Part shown: piece by piece, positions 46,999-55,983 of the stretch
Layout of the letters: each line of letters opens with the position of its first letter
How positions within the stretch are numbered: the stretch's first letter is position 1
Assembly: GCA_000237975.1 (NCBI GenBank)
Contig: CP003179.1
Coordinates: 434,001 to 498,000, forward strand
Reading direction: 5' to 3'
From: Sulfobacillus acidophilus DSM 10332
Lineage (GTDB): Bacteria > Bacillota > Sulfobacillia > Sulfobacillales > Sulfobacillaceae
DNA: 64,000 bases
The notes under the pieces: model-generated
Databases searched by the model: none
What the model was told of the DNA's origin: nothing
Seen by the model: only the letters and a program-made list of their open reading frames with translations
Made by a program: the position numbers and the translations under genes

Positions 46999-47977
46999 GT
47001 GTCGAATTTATCCCCTATGATGACACCGGCCGAACGCACCCCCGACCAAAGGGCGGCAGAAGTCGCCCGCTTGGAACGCCCGATGGCGGAACTCGAGCAG
47101 CGTGTGCACTGGTATGAAGAGCCGTGCCGGTTAGCGAAGCATCGCCAATTTGGAGCGTCCCAAGAGCGGTCGGACACCGTGCAGCGGCAGCTCTTTAATG
47201 AAGCGGAAACCCTGACGGTTCTCCGGTCGACGCGCCCCCGGACACCATCACCGATACCCGCGAGAAAAAGACGCCGGGACAGCGCGACGCGGCGCTCGCC
47301 CATCTGCCGGTGGAGCGCATCACCGACGAGCTCCCGGACGCCGACCGGGTGTGTAACACCTGTCAGGGGCCGCTGCATGCGATGAGTACGGAAATTCGTC
47401 GGGAGTTACAGGTCATTCCGGCGCAAGTGAAAGTGATTGAACATGTTCAATAGGTGTACGCCTGTCGGCAGTGTGAGCGCGACGCGCTCATCACCCCCAT
47501 CAAAACGGCGCCCATGCCCCGCCAGGTCTACCCCGGCAGTCTGGCATCGGCCTCGCTTCTCGCTTTCACGCTCCATCAAAAATTCACGGAGCATCTCCCG
47601 CTCTATCGGCAGGAGCAAGAATGGGCCCGTCTCGGCGTACCGCTGTCCCATCAGACCTTGGCCAACTGGGTGATTTACGCGGCGCAGACGTGGCTCAAGC
47701 CTGTCTATGGGGCCCTGAAGCAGGCCTTAGTCCACCGGGATATCGTGCAGGCCGATGAAACCACCCTGACGGTGGTGCAGGAACCAGGACGGCGGGCCGA
47801 GCAAAAATCGTACATGTGGCTGTATCGCAGCGGGCGGGAGGGCCCGCGCATCGTGTTGTGGGCCTATGCCCGCAAATTTCTGACCGGGTTTCGCGGGTAC
47901 TTACAATGCGATGGCTATCCCGGGTACCGGGAGGTCCCCGGTGGGACGCTAGTCGGGTGTTGGGCGCATGCGCGACG
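46999..47977 (+). pseudogene. IS66 TnpC remnant, left copy, truncated by RIT element
   Basis: Frame one has the leucine-zipper-like ELEQRVHWYEEPCRLAKHRQ and FGASQERSD of IS66 TnpC. A shift at about 47230 brings PVERITDELPDADRVCNTCQ, a stop TAG at 47451, then CRQCERDALITPI, YRQEQEWARLGVPLSHQTLA, VQADETTLTVVQEPG (catalytic Asp) and GYLQCDGYPGYREV and GCWAHARR. It ends exactly where the RIT element's end begins (47978). An 8-codon deletion relative to the right copy lies near 47850. About 480 residues expected; the C-terminal part is gone. Confidence 0.8.
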
Positions 47978-48058
47978 TAATGATAAGCTGGCCGTAATGG
48001 AAAGTTGACGCGAGAAATGGCTGAGTGAGGCCATTTCTCCGTCGATCACTTTCCATTT
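47978..48058. repeat. RIT element 1, left end
   Basis: Sites at 47978-47988, 47995-48005 and inverted 48048-48058. Between the latter two lies a hairpin: GAGAAATGGC (48012-48021) pairs perfectly with GCCATTTCTC (48030-48039). Confidence 0.75.
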
Positions 48059-48062
48059 CATG

Positions 48063-48877
48063 TCACGAGGACCCGAGGCCTTTCAGCCATGTGAGTAACT
48101 CTGTGTTCGCTTGCCATGGAGGTAACGTTTCCGAAACGATACCGCCGCTATGGCGTTCCAAGGCCTTCCGCTTCATTTCGCTGTCGACCCGTGCATACAT
48201 TTCGGTGGTCTTGAGGTCGACATGGCCCAGAAGATCCCGGATATATACGAGATTCACTCCGGCCTGGAGCAAATGCATGGCCTTCGAATGGCGGAACCCA
48301 TGGGGCGACACCGTGTCCGGAAGGGTGCCCGGAGAAACCCGGGCGGCTTGTTGAACATACTTGGTGACGATATAGGCCACCCCTTCACGGGAGAGTTTGC
48401 TTCCCGCCCGGTTTTGAAACAACGGGTACGCACTCGCTTGGGGGTGGGTCAACTTGCGTTCCTGCCGATATTGCTCCAGGAGGCGCCCCATGGGCGGCAT
48501 TAGCGGCACAATCCGACTTTTTTGTCCCTTGCCCGTGAGCCGCATCGTGGATACGGGGCCCTCTTTGATATCCCCTGCGACGACGTCGCAGAGTTCCTGA
48601 ACCCGGGCGCCTGTATCATAAAGAAGGCTCAATAACACGGCATCCCGCCGCCCGCCAGGGACGGCCAGGTTGGGAAGGCTCAGAAGAAACTTCATCTGTT
48701 CGACGGTTAAATACGGCATTGGCCCTGAGGCCGTTTTTTTAAGAGGAATCGCCCGTAATTGCTGCGCCTGCATCATGAACTCCGGCTGCTCTCGTTGGAG
48801 ATACTGCACAAAGGCGTACAAGGCCGCCAAGCGGACATTCCGCGTGGACACGCTGCAGTGACGATGCGTTTCGATCC
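48063..48877 (-). pseudogene. ritC of RIT element 1, C-terminal part
   Basis: The catalytic part of a tyrosine recombinase: Arg in YDTGARVQELCDV, Lys strand MRLTGKGQKSRIVPL, HGFRHSKAMHLLQAG (His, Arg), LLGHVDLKTTEMYARV (His, nucleophile Tyr). The gene is split by the IS256 copy at 48878-50291. After removing it with one 9-bp target copy, the frame runs through as DWIETHRHCSVSTRNVRLAA, matching the intact ritC of element 2 (QWLEHERRSSAATRNVRMAA). So ritC was intact until this insertion. Confidence 0.88.
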
Positions 48878-50291
48878 GAGGTTGTCCCAGGTTTCGTGGA
48901 ATTTCGCTAGCGTATCCTTTCTCATGATTTAACCGATTTGCTCGGTTTTTTGTTCGGGTTTATGCGCCACTGCTGATTTTAAGGCCGTTTGCAACACGGG
49001 AATCTCGCGATAGCCCGGGATCCGCGTCAACGTGTCTTCGATGAAAAAGCTCGCCGACGCCAACCAGCGTAAGACTTGTTGCCCATTGGTCCAATGTTTG
49101 ACGTTCTGCGCATGGGTCCGAAATTGACTGTTAAGAGATTCCATGGCATTGGTGTTGGCCAACGTTTGGCGCAAGAGGCCCGGAAGACCCAAACGCTGCA
49201 CGGTGAGGGTCTCTTCCAACCCTTCTCGGAGGCTCCCGGCGGCGCCGGGATGGTCCCGTTCAAGCTCTTTCGCGAGCGCTTCTAATGCCTGGGCGGCCTT
49301 GTCCGCATCCGGTTCTTGATACGCTTTCCGTAAGCGCTGGCGGACACGATTTTCGGCCGATTTCGGCAGGTGGTCCAGCACATTCCGTTGCTTGTGAATT
49401 TGGCAGCGTTGGATGAGGACGCGATCCCCCCAGACCTCGCGCACCGCTTTGGCTAAGGCCTTGGCGCCATCGATGACCACGAGTAATCCGTGCGCGGCCG
49501 TCAGGCCGCGGGTGATCAGATCCTGTAATAAGGCCGTGACCACGGTATGATTTTCGGTGGCCCCTTCCACCAATCCCAGTACGCGTTTGTGGCCTTCCGC
49601 ATCAATCCCTAAGGCCCCGACCACCATGTGGTCGGCCACGCGCAAACCATCGATCATCACCACAACCCACGTCCGGTCATCCAACCGGCGTTGGAGGAAG
49701 CGGTCGAGGGCCTGTTGGGTGGCTTGGATAAAGCGCCGGCTCACCGTGCTTTTGCTGGGGCCCGGCTGCTCCATCGCGGATTCAAAGGCGGCATCGGCAT
49801 GGCGCTGCTGGCGGCTCGCTAAGCCATACAGCATCCGTTCCAGTACGGCTTGGGTCGCCAGCGTCGGGTCCTGAAACTGATGGTAGGTGTCTAACGGAAT
49901 TTCCTCCGAGCCATCGGCTGCCCGCACCCGTGGGTGCGAAACGGAGATTTTGCGATCCCCCAAAAAGACGCTCCCGACTTCGGTCCCGTGTCGGACCGCT
50001 TGGCGTTGCGGATCATGACGTCCTTTAGGCCCCGCTAACTGCTCCACCTCGGCCGCCATCATCTGTTGCAAGACCTGCAATCCGACCCGGATCGACAGCG
50101 CCAATAAGCCGTCTTCCGCATCCTGGAGAATGTCTACCCACGGCACGGTCAGCGTCTGTTCCGAGCGGGACTTTTTCGTTATACTGGAAGCCACTAGCGA
50201 TTCCTCCTTCATGATGGGTTAGACCTCTCTAGTAAACCAGAGAGCCATCGGGATCGCTAGTTTCAATTTCCACGAAAAATGGGGCATTCTC
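48878..50291 (-). mobile_element. IS256-family element, copy 1, with 9-bp target duplication
   Basis: Starts GAGGTTGTCCCAGG and ends with the imperfect complement of it, GGGGCATTCTC (inverse GAGAATGCCCCA). Directly flanked by TTTCGATCC at 48869-48877 and 50292-50300, an intact target duplication of the length expected for IS256. 1414 bases with one transposase gene. It splits ritC. Confidence 0.9.
48929..50212 (-). CDS. IS256-family transposase, copy 1
   Basis: A 427-residue mutator-type DDE transposase. Catalytic regions: WVVVMIDGLRVADHMVVGAL (first Asp), LLVVIDGAKALAKAVREVWG (second Asp), QRCQIHKQRNVLDHLPKS (C/H motif), and ANTNAMESLNSQFR (Glu in MESLN). Full length and apparently intact. 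The start codon is preceded by GGAGG (CGATTCCTCCTTCATG on the plus strand). About nine in ten residues match copy 2 at 53268-54551. It moves by cut-and-copy through a circular intermediate in the family. Confidence 0.95.
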   Translation of the reverse strand: MKEESLVASSITKKSRSEQTLTVPWVDILQDAEDGLLALSIRVGLQVLQQMMAAEVEQLAGPKGRHDPQRQAVRHGTEVGSVFLGDRKISVSHPRVRAADGSEEIPLDTYHQFQDPTLATQAVLERMLYGLASRQQRHADAAFESAMEQPGPSKSTVSRRFIQATQQALDRFLQRRLDDRTWVVVMIDGLRVADHMVVGALGIDAEGHKRVLGLVEGATENHTVVTALLQDLITRGLTAAHGLLVVIDGAKALAKAVREVWGDRVLIQRCQIHKQRNVLDHLPKSAENRVRQRLRKAYQEPDADKAAQALEALAKELERDHPGAAGSLREGLEETLTVQRLGLPGLLRQTLANTNAMESLNSQFRTHAQNVKHWTNGQQVLRWLASASFFIEDTLTRIPGYREIPVLQTALKSAVAHKPEQKTEQIG

Positions 50292-50514
50292 TTTCGATCC
50301 AGTCCAAGAAGTGCTCGATGGTTGGGCGCGTTAAATCCTGCAAGCGGATTTTATCGGGGGGCGTGGCACACTGGGTGTCAAAAAACTCGATAAGCAGTTT
50401 AAACATATCCCGATAGGACAGCACCGTATTCGTGCTTAATCCCCGCACCCCCGGGAGATACGTGGCCAAGTACTGTGACACGCGGTAGGCGAAATCAGTG
50501 GGTTGGGCCATCAT
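50292..50514 (-). pseudogene. ritC of RIT element 1, N-terminal part
   Basis: ATG 50514 opens MAQPTDFAYRVSQYLATYLP and LSTNTVLSYRDMFKLLIEFF, the SAM-like arm of a tyrosine recombinase, and the homology ends at DWIE at the IS256 boundary. The start overlaps the end of ritB by 20 bases. See the C-terminal part at 48063-48877. Confidence 0.85.
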
Positions 50515-51475
50515 TCACCTCCGGAATCGTTGTCCCGGTCACTTGAACGACCGCCGTGATCACCTCAGGATATAAGTCGGCGGTTAGCCGTACATACCCC
50601 TCCGTGGCCGTCGGGGAGGCATGGCCGACATAGGCGGACAAAATCGGGAGTGCCGCATATACATCAAGGCCTTCGTCCACAAGATGCTTCAGGGCCCGGA
50701 CACAAAACGTGTGTCGCAGATCGTGAACGCGCGGTCCGGTTCCCCGTCCCGCATGGGGTATCCCCGCACGCCACAAGCTCTGTCGGAACTGGCGATAAAT
50801 CCAATGGCGGCTGGGGGGCTGTCCATTCCGGGTTTCAAAAAACCACGTCGGAGCGGGCTGGCGCGTGAGCAGATGTGCCCGCCAGCGTTGTAGGCCGTCT
50901 CGGAGGGACGGCGAGACCGCGACTAGCCGATCCTTTCCCCCTTTGCTTTCGCGGATCAGAAGGGTCCCCCGCACCCAATCTACGTCGGCGAACCGGAGCT
51001 GACAGGCTTCGGACACGCGCAATCCCGTCCCATATAACAGCCGGAATAGCATGGGCAGCAGAAGATGCTTGTCGGTTCCCGGATAGACCTCCATCGTGTC
51101 ACACGCGTGAAAAAATCCGGTGATTTCCTTCTCGGAAAAGATATAGGGCACGTATGGTGCCGATTGGCGCTTCAAGGGGGGGAGCAAGGGCGTTATGTAG
51201 CCGCGAGATCGGGCCCATTGCAAAAACACTCGAAGACAGCTCACCCGGATCCGCTGGGTTCCCCAGCGTTCACCCGGCACCCGTGCGACCCATCGGTCGA
51301 CAACTGTCTGGGGAATGACGCGATCCCGGATGGGATCGTCCTGGGCGACTCGAGCGAGCCGGGCGAGCTGCTCCGATTCCACGCGATATCGGTAGCCAAG
51401 CGCCTGCTTGTGGGTCACGAACTCGTCGATGAGTCGACCGAGCTCACCGGGCAACGACGGACGGGGTGCCGCCAT
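50495..51475 (-). CDS. ritB: RIT element 1 tyrosine recombinase, ritB
   Basis: A 326-residue phage-integrase-type recombinase. SAM-like arm residues 10-95; catalytic domain with Arg in LLYGTGLRVSEACQLR, Lys in IRESKGGKDRLVAV, VHDLRHTFCVRAL (His-x-x-Arg), and AYVGHASPTATEGYVRL (His and Tyr nucleophile). Full length. The start ATG overlaps the stop of ritA by one base (TAATG). As the middle protein of a RIT it probably acts together with ritA and ritC on the end sites. Gene name by position in the trio. Confidence 0.9.
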   Translation of the reverse strand: MAAPRPSLPGELGRLIDEFVTHKQALGYRYRVESEQLARLARVAQDDPIRDRVIPQTVVDRWVARVPGERWGTQRIRVSCLRVFLQWARSRGYITPLLPPLKRQSAPYVPYIFSEKEITGFFHACDTMEVYPGTDKHLLLPMLFRLLYGTGLRVSEACQLRFADVDWVRGTLLIRESKGGKDRLVAVSPSLRDGLQRWRAHLLTRQPAPTWFFETRNGQPPSRHWIYRQFRQSLWRAGIPHAGRGTGPRVHDLRHTFCVRALKHLVDEGLDVYAALPILSAYVGHASPTATEGYVRLTADLYPEVITAVVQVTGTTIPEVNDGPTH

Positions 51476-52716
51476 TAGAATCCCTCCTTATCCACGTTCC
51501 AGTCGAACACGGGAACCGGCAGCGCACAACGACGGAGCTGCTCGACCCCGATTTTGAGGTATCCGCTCGTGGTTCGCGTATGCGTATGCCCGAGAATCTC
51601 GGCGATAACCGGTAGCGGCACATTGTCTTCGAGCAAGGCGCTGGCCAACGAATGCCGCATGGCATGCGGCCCCGAACGGTGGCCAGGCTTGGGTTCCACA
51701 CCTCCCCGGGCCATGTATCGTTTGACGATACCGGATAAGGCAGAGGCTGTGAGGGGTTGGATGGGCGGAACGTGGCGGAGAAAAATCACGTGGCCGTCGG
51801 TGGGCGGCCGACCATATTTGGCATAATCAATAATGGCCATTCCCACCTCTTCCGGCAGCGGCAAGATGACACGCTTTCCGGTCTTCTCCAACACTCGGTC
51901 AATCACGTTACTCTCCCAGCGGAGGTCGGCAAAGGTCAGGTGGCGAATGTCCCCGGACCGGAGACCCAGCCGTGCAGCGAGTAAGAGCATCGCGTAATCC
52001 CGCTTCCCGGTGGGATTGGCTCGATCGACCGCCCCGAGGATTTGCTCGATCTCCGCCGCCGAAAAAGTGGAAGGCAAATGCGCGTCCGGCGGCCGCCGGA
52101 CGTTGGGCACGGCCGGTGACCAATCCTGCGCGACCAGTCCCTGGGTATGCAGATATCGGAGAAAGACGCGCAGAGCGCCGAGCGCATTGTAGAGCGTCGC
52201 GGGCGTGTCGCTGCAGAGCATGTCCGTGTAGGCGAGAATCGTAGGGGCCGTGATTTGTGCGAACTCCGTCACATTGTGGTTTTCCAAGTACAGCAGAAAC
52301 TTCCCCAAGAATTTCTCATACGCTTGAAGCGTCACCGGCGACCGTTGCATGCGCTGGGCCGCTTGAAAATCGGTCAGAACGTCCGAATACCGCATGAGCA
52401 GGGAAACCGCCGACGTCCGGTACCGTGGTCTTACCATGCCGTGCAGGTAATACTCGTTGAGGACCGTGATGGCCCGAGCCCGGACCCTGTCCTCATTGGT
52501 GAGCGCGGTGAAGATCGTGATATGGTAAACCTCTTCCAGAAAGTCGAGCCCGACCTGGGTATCATAATGGAGGCCACGATCCGCCATATACCCGGCGAGC
52601 TGACCCCAGGGACGCCGGTAGCGATTGATAACGGGAGGACCATACCCCACCCGTTTTAATTCGCCTTCGACGCCTGCGAGGAGATCGGCTAGCGGAAACG
52701 AACATCGCTGGTTCAT
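51475..52716 (-). CDS. ritA: RIT element 1 tyrosine recombinase, ritA
   Basis: A 413-residue recombinase with an extra N-terminal region (about 110 residues) typical of the largest RIT protein. Catalytic residues: Arg in ARLGLRSGDIRHL, Lys in LEKTGKRVILPL, GPHAMRHSLASALL (His, Arg), and EILGHTHTRTTSGYLKIG (His and Tyr). ATG 52716 has AAGGAGG about 8 bases upstream. Full length and first in the trio. The unrelated-looking N-terminal part MNQRCSFPLADLLAGVEGEL aligns with the repaired N-terminus of ritA in element 2. Confidence 0.9.
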   Translation of the reverse strand: MNQRCSFPLADLLAGVEGELKRVGYGPPVINRYRRPWGQLAGYMADRGLHYDTQVGLDFLEEVYHITIFTALTNEDRVRARAITVLNEYYLHGMVRPRYRTSAVSLLMRYSDVLTDFQAAQRMQRSPVTLQAYEKFLGKFLLYLENHNVTEFAQITAPTILAYTDMLCSDTPATLYNALGALRVFLRYLHTQGLVAQDWSPAVPNVRRPPDAHLPSTFSAAEIEQILGAVDRANPTGKRDYAMLLLAARLGLRSGDIRHLTFADLRWESNVIDRVLEKTGKRVILPLPEEVGMAIIDYAKYGRPPTDGHVIFLRHVPPIQPLTASALSGIVKRYMARGGVEPKPGHRSGPHAMRHSLASALLEDNVPLPVIAEILGHTHTRTTSGYLKIGVEQLRRCALPVPVFDWNVDKEGF

Positions 52717-52777
52717 GTCATCTACCTCCTTGGTTGTCCTTGTGGGACAGCGCCACTATAGACCAGCCAGGAGGAAA

Positions 52778-52860
52778 TAATGTGAAGTTAAGCGGCCATT
52801 AGATGACGGATTTTCTGGCGTGGTGATGACCGACTGGCCATTACGGCCAGCTTATCATTA
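52778..52860. repeat. RIT element 1, right end
   Basis: Sites TAATGTGAAGT (52778-52788), ACTGGCCATTA (52833-52843) and GCTTATCATTA (52850-52860), with a 44-base spacer between the first two and 6 bases between the last two, exactly as in element 2. Confidence 0.75.
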
Positions 52861-53216
52861 CGTCGCGCATGCGCCCAACACCCGACCAGCGTCGCGTCGG
52901 GGACCTCCCGGTACCCGGCATAGCCGTCGCATTGTAAGTACCCGCGAAACCCGGTCAGAAATTTGCGCGCATAGGCTCCGTGGCGCCCCGGCTGATACTC
53001 GTATAACACGATGGGCGGGCCGTCCCGCCCGCTCCGATAGAGCCACATATAGGATTTTTGTTCGGCCCGCCGCCCCGGTTCGTGTACCACCGTCAGGGTG
53101 GTTTCATCGGCCTGCACGATGTCCCGGTGGACTAACGCCTGTTTCAAGGCCTCATAGACGGGTTTGAGCCAGGTCTGCGCGGCGTAAATCACCCCGTTGG
53201 CCAAAGTCTGCCGGGA
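52861..53216 (-). pseudogene. IS66 TnpC remnant, right copy (inverted)
   Basis: Minus-strand frame: LANGVIYAAQTWLKPVYEAL, VQADETTLTVVHEPG, LYEYQPGRHGAYARKFLTGF, GYLQCDGYAGYREVPDATLV and GCWAHARR. It is the same part of IS66 TnpC as 47680-47977 but in the opposite orientation and diverged at about one residue in ten. It lacks the deletion of the left copy. Bounded on one side by the RIT end and on the other by the end of IS256 copy 2, which truncates it. Confidence 0.8.
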
Positions 53217-54630
53217 GAGGTTGTCCCAGGTTTCGTGGAATTTCGCTAGCGCATCCGTTCCCGTCATTTAACCGATTTCCTCGGTTTTTTGGTTGATTTG
53301 TGGAGATACGGCGGCTTTTAAGGCCGTTTGTAACAACGGTATCTCGCGATAACCGGGAATGCGTGTTAACGTGTCCTCAATGAAAAAACTGGCCGAAGCC
53401 AACCAGCGCAGGACTTGTTGCCCGTTAGTCCAATGTTTCACGTTCTGCGCGTGCGTCCGGAATTGACTGTTGAGCGATTCCATGGCATTCGTGTTGGCCA
53501 ACGTTTGGCGTAAGAGGCCCGGAAGGCCTAAACGATGCACGGTGAGGGTCTCCTCTAGCCCTTCTCGGAGGCTCCCGGCAGCGCCGGGATGGTCACGTTC
53601 CAATTCCTTGGCGATCGCTTCTAGGGCTTGGGCAGCCGTGTCCGCATCCGGTTCCCGATAGGCTTTTCGTAATTTCTGGCGGATGCGGTGTTCCGCCGAT
53701 TTGGGCAAGTGGTCCAGCACGTTCCGTTGCTTATGGATTTGGCAGCGTTGGATCAGGACCTGATGCCCCCACACCTCCCGCACGGCTTTGGCCAAGGCTT
53801 TCGCGCCATCGATCACCACGAGCAACCCCTGCGCGGCCGTCAGGCCGCGGGTGATCCGATCCGGCAATAAGGTCATGACCACCGTATGATTTTCGGTGGC
53901 CCCTTCCACCAATCCCAGCACGCGTTTGTGGCCTTCCGCATCAATGCCCAAGGCCCCGACCACCAGGTGGTCGGCCACGCGCAGCCCATCAATCATGAGG
54001 ACGACCCACGTTCGGTCGTCCAACCGTCGGTTCAGAAAGCGGTCGAGCGCTTGTTGGGTGGCCTGAATAAATCGTCGGCTGACCGTGCTTTTGCTGGGGC
54101 CGGGTTGCGCGGCGGCCGCTTCCCAGGCCGCGTCCGCATGGACCTGTTGACGGCTGGCTAAGCCATAGAGCATCCGTTCCAACACCGTCTGGGTGGCAAG
54201 AGCCGGGTCCTGAAATTGATGATAGGTCTCTACAGGAATTTCGCCCGACCCATCGGTCGCCCGGACCCGGGGATGGGTGACGGCGATCTTGCGATCGCCC
54301 AGATACACACTACCGGCTTCGCTTCCATGTCGCACCGCTTGACGGTGCGGATTATGCCGCCCTGGAGGCCCTGCTAACTGCTCGACTTCGGTGGCCATCA
54401 TCTGCTGCAAAACCTGCAATCCGATGCGTACCGACAGGGCCAACAGCCCGTCCTGCGCATCGTGCAGGATATCGACCCATGGCACGGTCAGCGTCTGTTC
54501 CGGGCGGGGCTTTTTCGTTATACTGGAAGTCACTAGCGATTCCTCCTTCATGATGGATCAGTCCTCTCTAGTAAACCAGAGAGCCATCGGGATCGCTAGT
54601 TTCAATTTCCACGAAAAATGGGGCATTCTC
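53217..54630 (-). mobile_element. IS256-family element, copy 2, without target duplication
   Basis: Same ends as copy 1 (GAGGTTGTCCCAGG ... GGGGCATTCTC) and the same length, 1414 bases. The flanks differ: TCTGCCGGGA on the left and GTGAATGGCT on the right, so no target duplication. This suggests rearrangement between IS copies after insertion. Confidence 0.88.
53268..54551 (-). CDS. IS256-family transposase, copy 2
   Basis: A 427-residue mutator-type transposase, close homologue of copy 1. Catalytic segments WVVLMIDGLRVADHLVVGAL, LLVVIDGAKALAKAVREVWG and ANTNAMESLNSQFR are all present, with QRCQIHKQRNVLDHLPKS. The reading frame is complete. Same-strand orientation as copy 1 means that recombination between the two would delete RIT element 1 and its flank. 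Confidence 0.95.
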   Translation of the reverse strand: MKEESLVTSSITKKPRPEQTLTVPWVDILHDAQDGLLALSVRIGLQVLQQMMATEVEQLAGPPGRHNPHRQAVRHGSEAGSVYLGDRKIAVTHPRVRATDGSGEIPVETYHQFQDPALATQTVLERMLYGLASRQQVHADAAWEAAAAQPGPSKSTVSRRFIQATQQALDRFLNRRLDDRTWVVLMIDGLRVADHLVVGALGIDAEGHKRVLGLVEGATENHTVVMTLLPDRITRGLTAAQGLLVVIDGAKALAKAVREVWGHQVLIQRCQIHKQRNVLDHLPKSAEHRIRQKLRKAYREPDADTAAQALEAIAKELERDHPGAAGSLREGLEETLTVHRLGLPGLLRQTLANTNAMESLNSQFRTHAQNVKHWTNGQQVLRWLASASFFIEDTLTRIPGYREIPLLQTALKAAVSPQINQKTEEIG

Positions 54631-55136
54631 GTGAATGGCTTCTTGATCGAGGTCGATCAGAATGGTGGGGGTTATGGATATCCGATGGGATGATACAATG
54701 GGGGACATGGTGCGATCAAACACCTCCTGGCTGGACAACGTGAACGGCGATCGACGGGATGAGGTTTCGTTAATCTCAACGACAAGAATCATACATATGT
54801 TTCTGTTAGGTAAATTATGCCGAATTGTGGGTTCGGTCCGTGGTGAATGCTGTCGACGGGGTTCTATTCGTTCGCATTGATGAACGCTATTCCGGTCGAG
54901 CGATAGCTCGGAACGTTTTTACTATGGGAAATGGTTCTTCGGTACATTCAGTGTAGGGTCGCTTGCCGACAATCATCCAACGCATATCTGCCTGTTTTCT
55001 GCCGATTATCTAGCCACGCGAAAGCGCTCGGCGTTTAACAACGGAATCGGGGGCCTCCAGCCCCCGTGTCCCACGGGGCCGGTCAGATCACCCCGTGGGG
55101 GATTATCCTATCGGGTTATTTCGGAGGGGGGCTCTC
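54631..55136. other. gap with GC-rich inverted repeats
   Basis: No gene supported. GGGGGCCTCCAGCCCCC forms a small hairpin at 55049-55065, and CCCACGGGG (55070-55078) pairs with CCCCGTGGG (55091-55099) just before the kinase gene. No T-tract. TCGGAGGGGGG is the ribosome site of the next gene. Confidence 0.4.
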
Positions 55137-55703
55137 ATGATTCCGATTATTGCGCTCGCGGGCCCGGCCGGATCCGGAAAAGACACCGCGGCCCGCGCGA
55201 TTGTCGACACCTTTGGCTTCACACTGCGACGGTTGGCCGACCCCATTCGGGCCACCTTGGCATTACCGGCATGGCAACAGGCCCTGACCGTCGCGGGGCC
55301 GGATGGGCCGCGGCGAGCCGCCCAAGCAATCGGCGATGCGTTTCGGGCGCTCGATCCGGCCCTCCTGGTCCGCCTCGCCCTCACCGATGTTCCGGCGCAG
55401 AGCCCGGGCGTGGTAATTCCGGATGTTCGTCTTCTCGCGGAAGCCGAAGCTCTGCGCCAATGGCCGAAGGCGTGGCTCGTCTTTTGCGACACGGATCCCG
55501 CCACGCGCGCGCACCGGCTGAGGGCTCGCGATGGCCGCCCGTTATCCGCGGCGGCGGCTCAGCATACCACCGAAGCCACGGTCGACGCCGTCGCCGCGCT
55601 GGCCGATTTTCGCTGGGCCAATACCGGCCCCTTCATTGAGACTTGGCCCGTTTTGCGCGCCTGGTTAGAAACGATCGGCTTCCCGCCGGTGATGGTGGGG
55701 TGA
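55137..55703 (+). CDS. P-loop kinase, deoxynucleoside monophosphate kinase-like
   Basis: A 188-residue P-loop protein. Walker A is GPAGSGKDT at residues 8-16; RLADPIRATL, AIGDAFRALDPALLVRLAL and VVIPDVRLLAEAEAL match the phage-type dNMP kinase layout (the adenosine-like base site FADPLK and DVRFxNEA), and ARDGRPLSAAAAQHTTE is the Lid-like part. ATG 55137 has TCGGAGGGGGG 6 bases upstream. Its end overlaps the start of the fliG-like gene, so they were an operon. High GC and phage-type kinases suggest horizontal origin; inference. Confidence 0.7.
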   Translation: MIPIIALAGPAGSGKDTAARAIVDTFGFTLRRLADPIRATLALPAWQQALTVAGPDGPRRAAQAIGDAFRALDPALLVRLALTDVPAQSPGVVIPDVRLLAEAEALRQWPKAWLVFCDTDPATRAHRLRARDGRPLSAAAAQHTTEATVDAVAALADFRWANTGPFIETWPVLRAWLETIGFPPVMVG

Positions 55704-55808
55704 CTCCGCCGTCCGACCGGCTGACGATGGTCGCGACCGTGCTCATCGCCCTCGGGCCGGATGCTGCCGCCGCTATTCTGCGCCACTGGCCGGCAGACCT
55801 GGTCGCGG
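55700..55808 (+). pseudogene. fliG: fliG-like gene, 5' segment
   Basis: GTG 55700 overlaps the stop of the kinase gene. The frame VATVLIALGPDAAAAILRHW followed by PADLVA matches the first helices of FliG (compare LISLGPELAAEVLKHL). It is interrupted after 55808 by an IS21 element with a 5-base duplication CGCGG (55804-55808 and 58335-58339). The rest resumes at 58335. FliG is the rotor protein of the flagellar switch. Confidence 0.75.
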
Positions 55809-55983
55809 TGTATATGGCCAAATAAAAATGGACAGTTTGGCCATCGTTTTTCCCCAGTTTGGCCATGAAGAATTCCCCAAAATGGCCATTACGATTTGCC
55901 ACTGTCCTCGCCCGTCTCGGATGGTCAATAGAGGGTCTGTCGACCCACCACCGAGAGGAGGACTTTGCGGAAGGATGCTAAAG

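Larger units (their letters stand above)
47978..52860 (-). mobile_element. RIT element 1 (recombinase in trio), interrupted by IS256
   Basis: Three overlapping tyrosine recombinase genes (ritA 51475-52716, ritB 50495-51475, ritC split) on the minus strand. Each end has three related 11-bp sites: left TAATGATAAGC (47978), TAATGGAAAGT (47995) and inverted ACTTTCCATTT (48048); right inverted GCTTATCATTA (52850), ACTGGCCATTA (52833), and TAATGTGAAGT (52778). Spacers are 6 bases between outer sites and 42 (left) or 44 (right) bases to the inner one. RIT element 2 has identical spacing. Both outer flanks are IS66 tnpC, in opposite orientation. The RIT family is known; the end model is my reading. 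Confidence 0.8.

Noticed and set aside
55049-55099. GC-rich hairpins as terminators
   Set aside because: Strong stems but no T-tract, and they lie just before a gene's ribosome site; function open.
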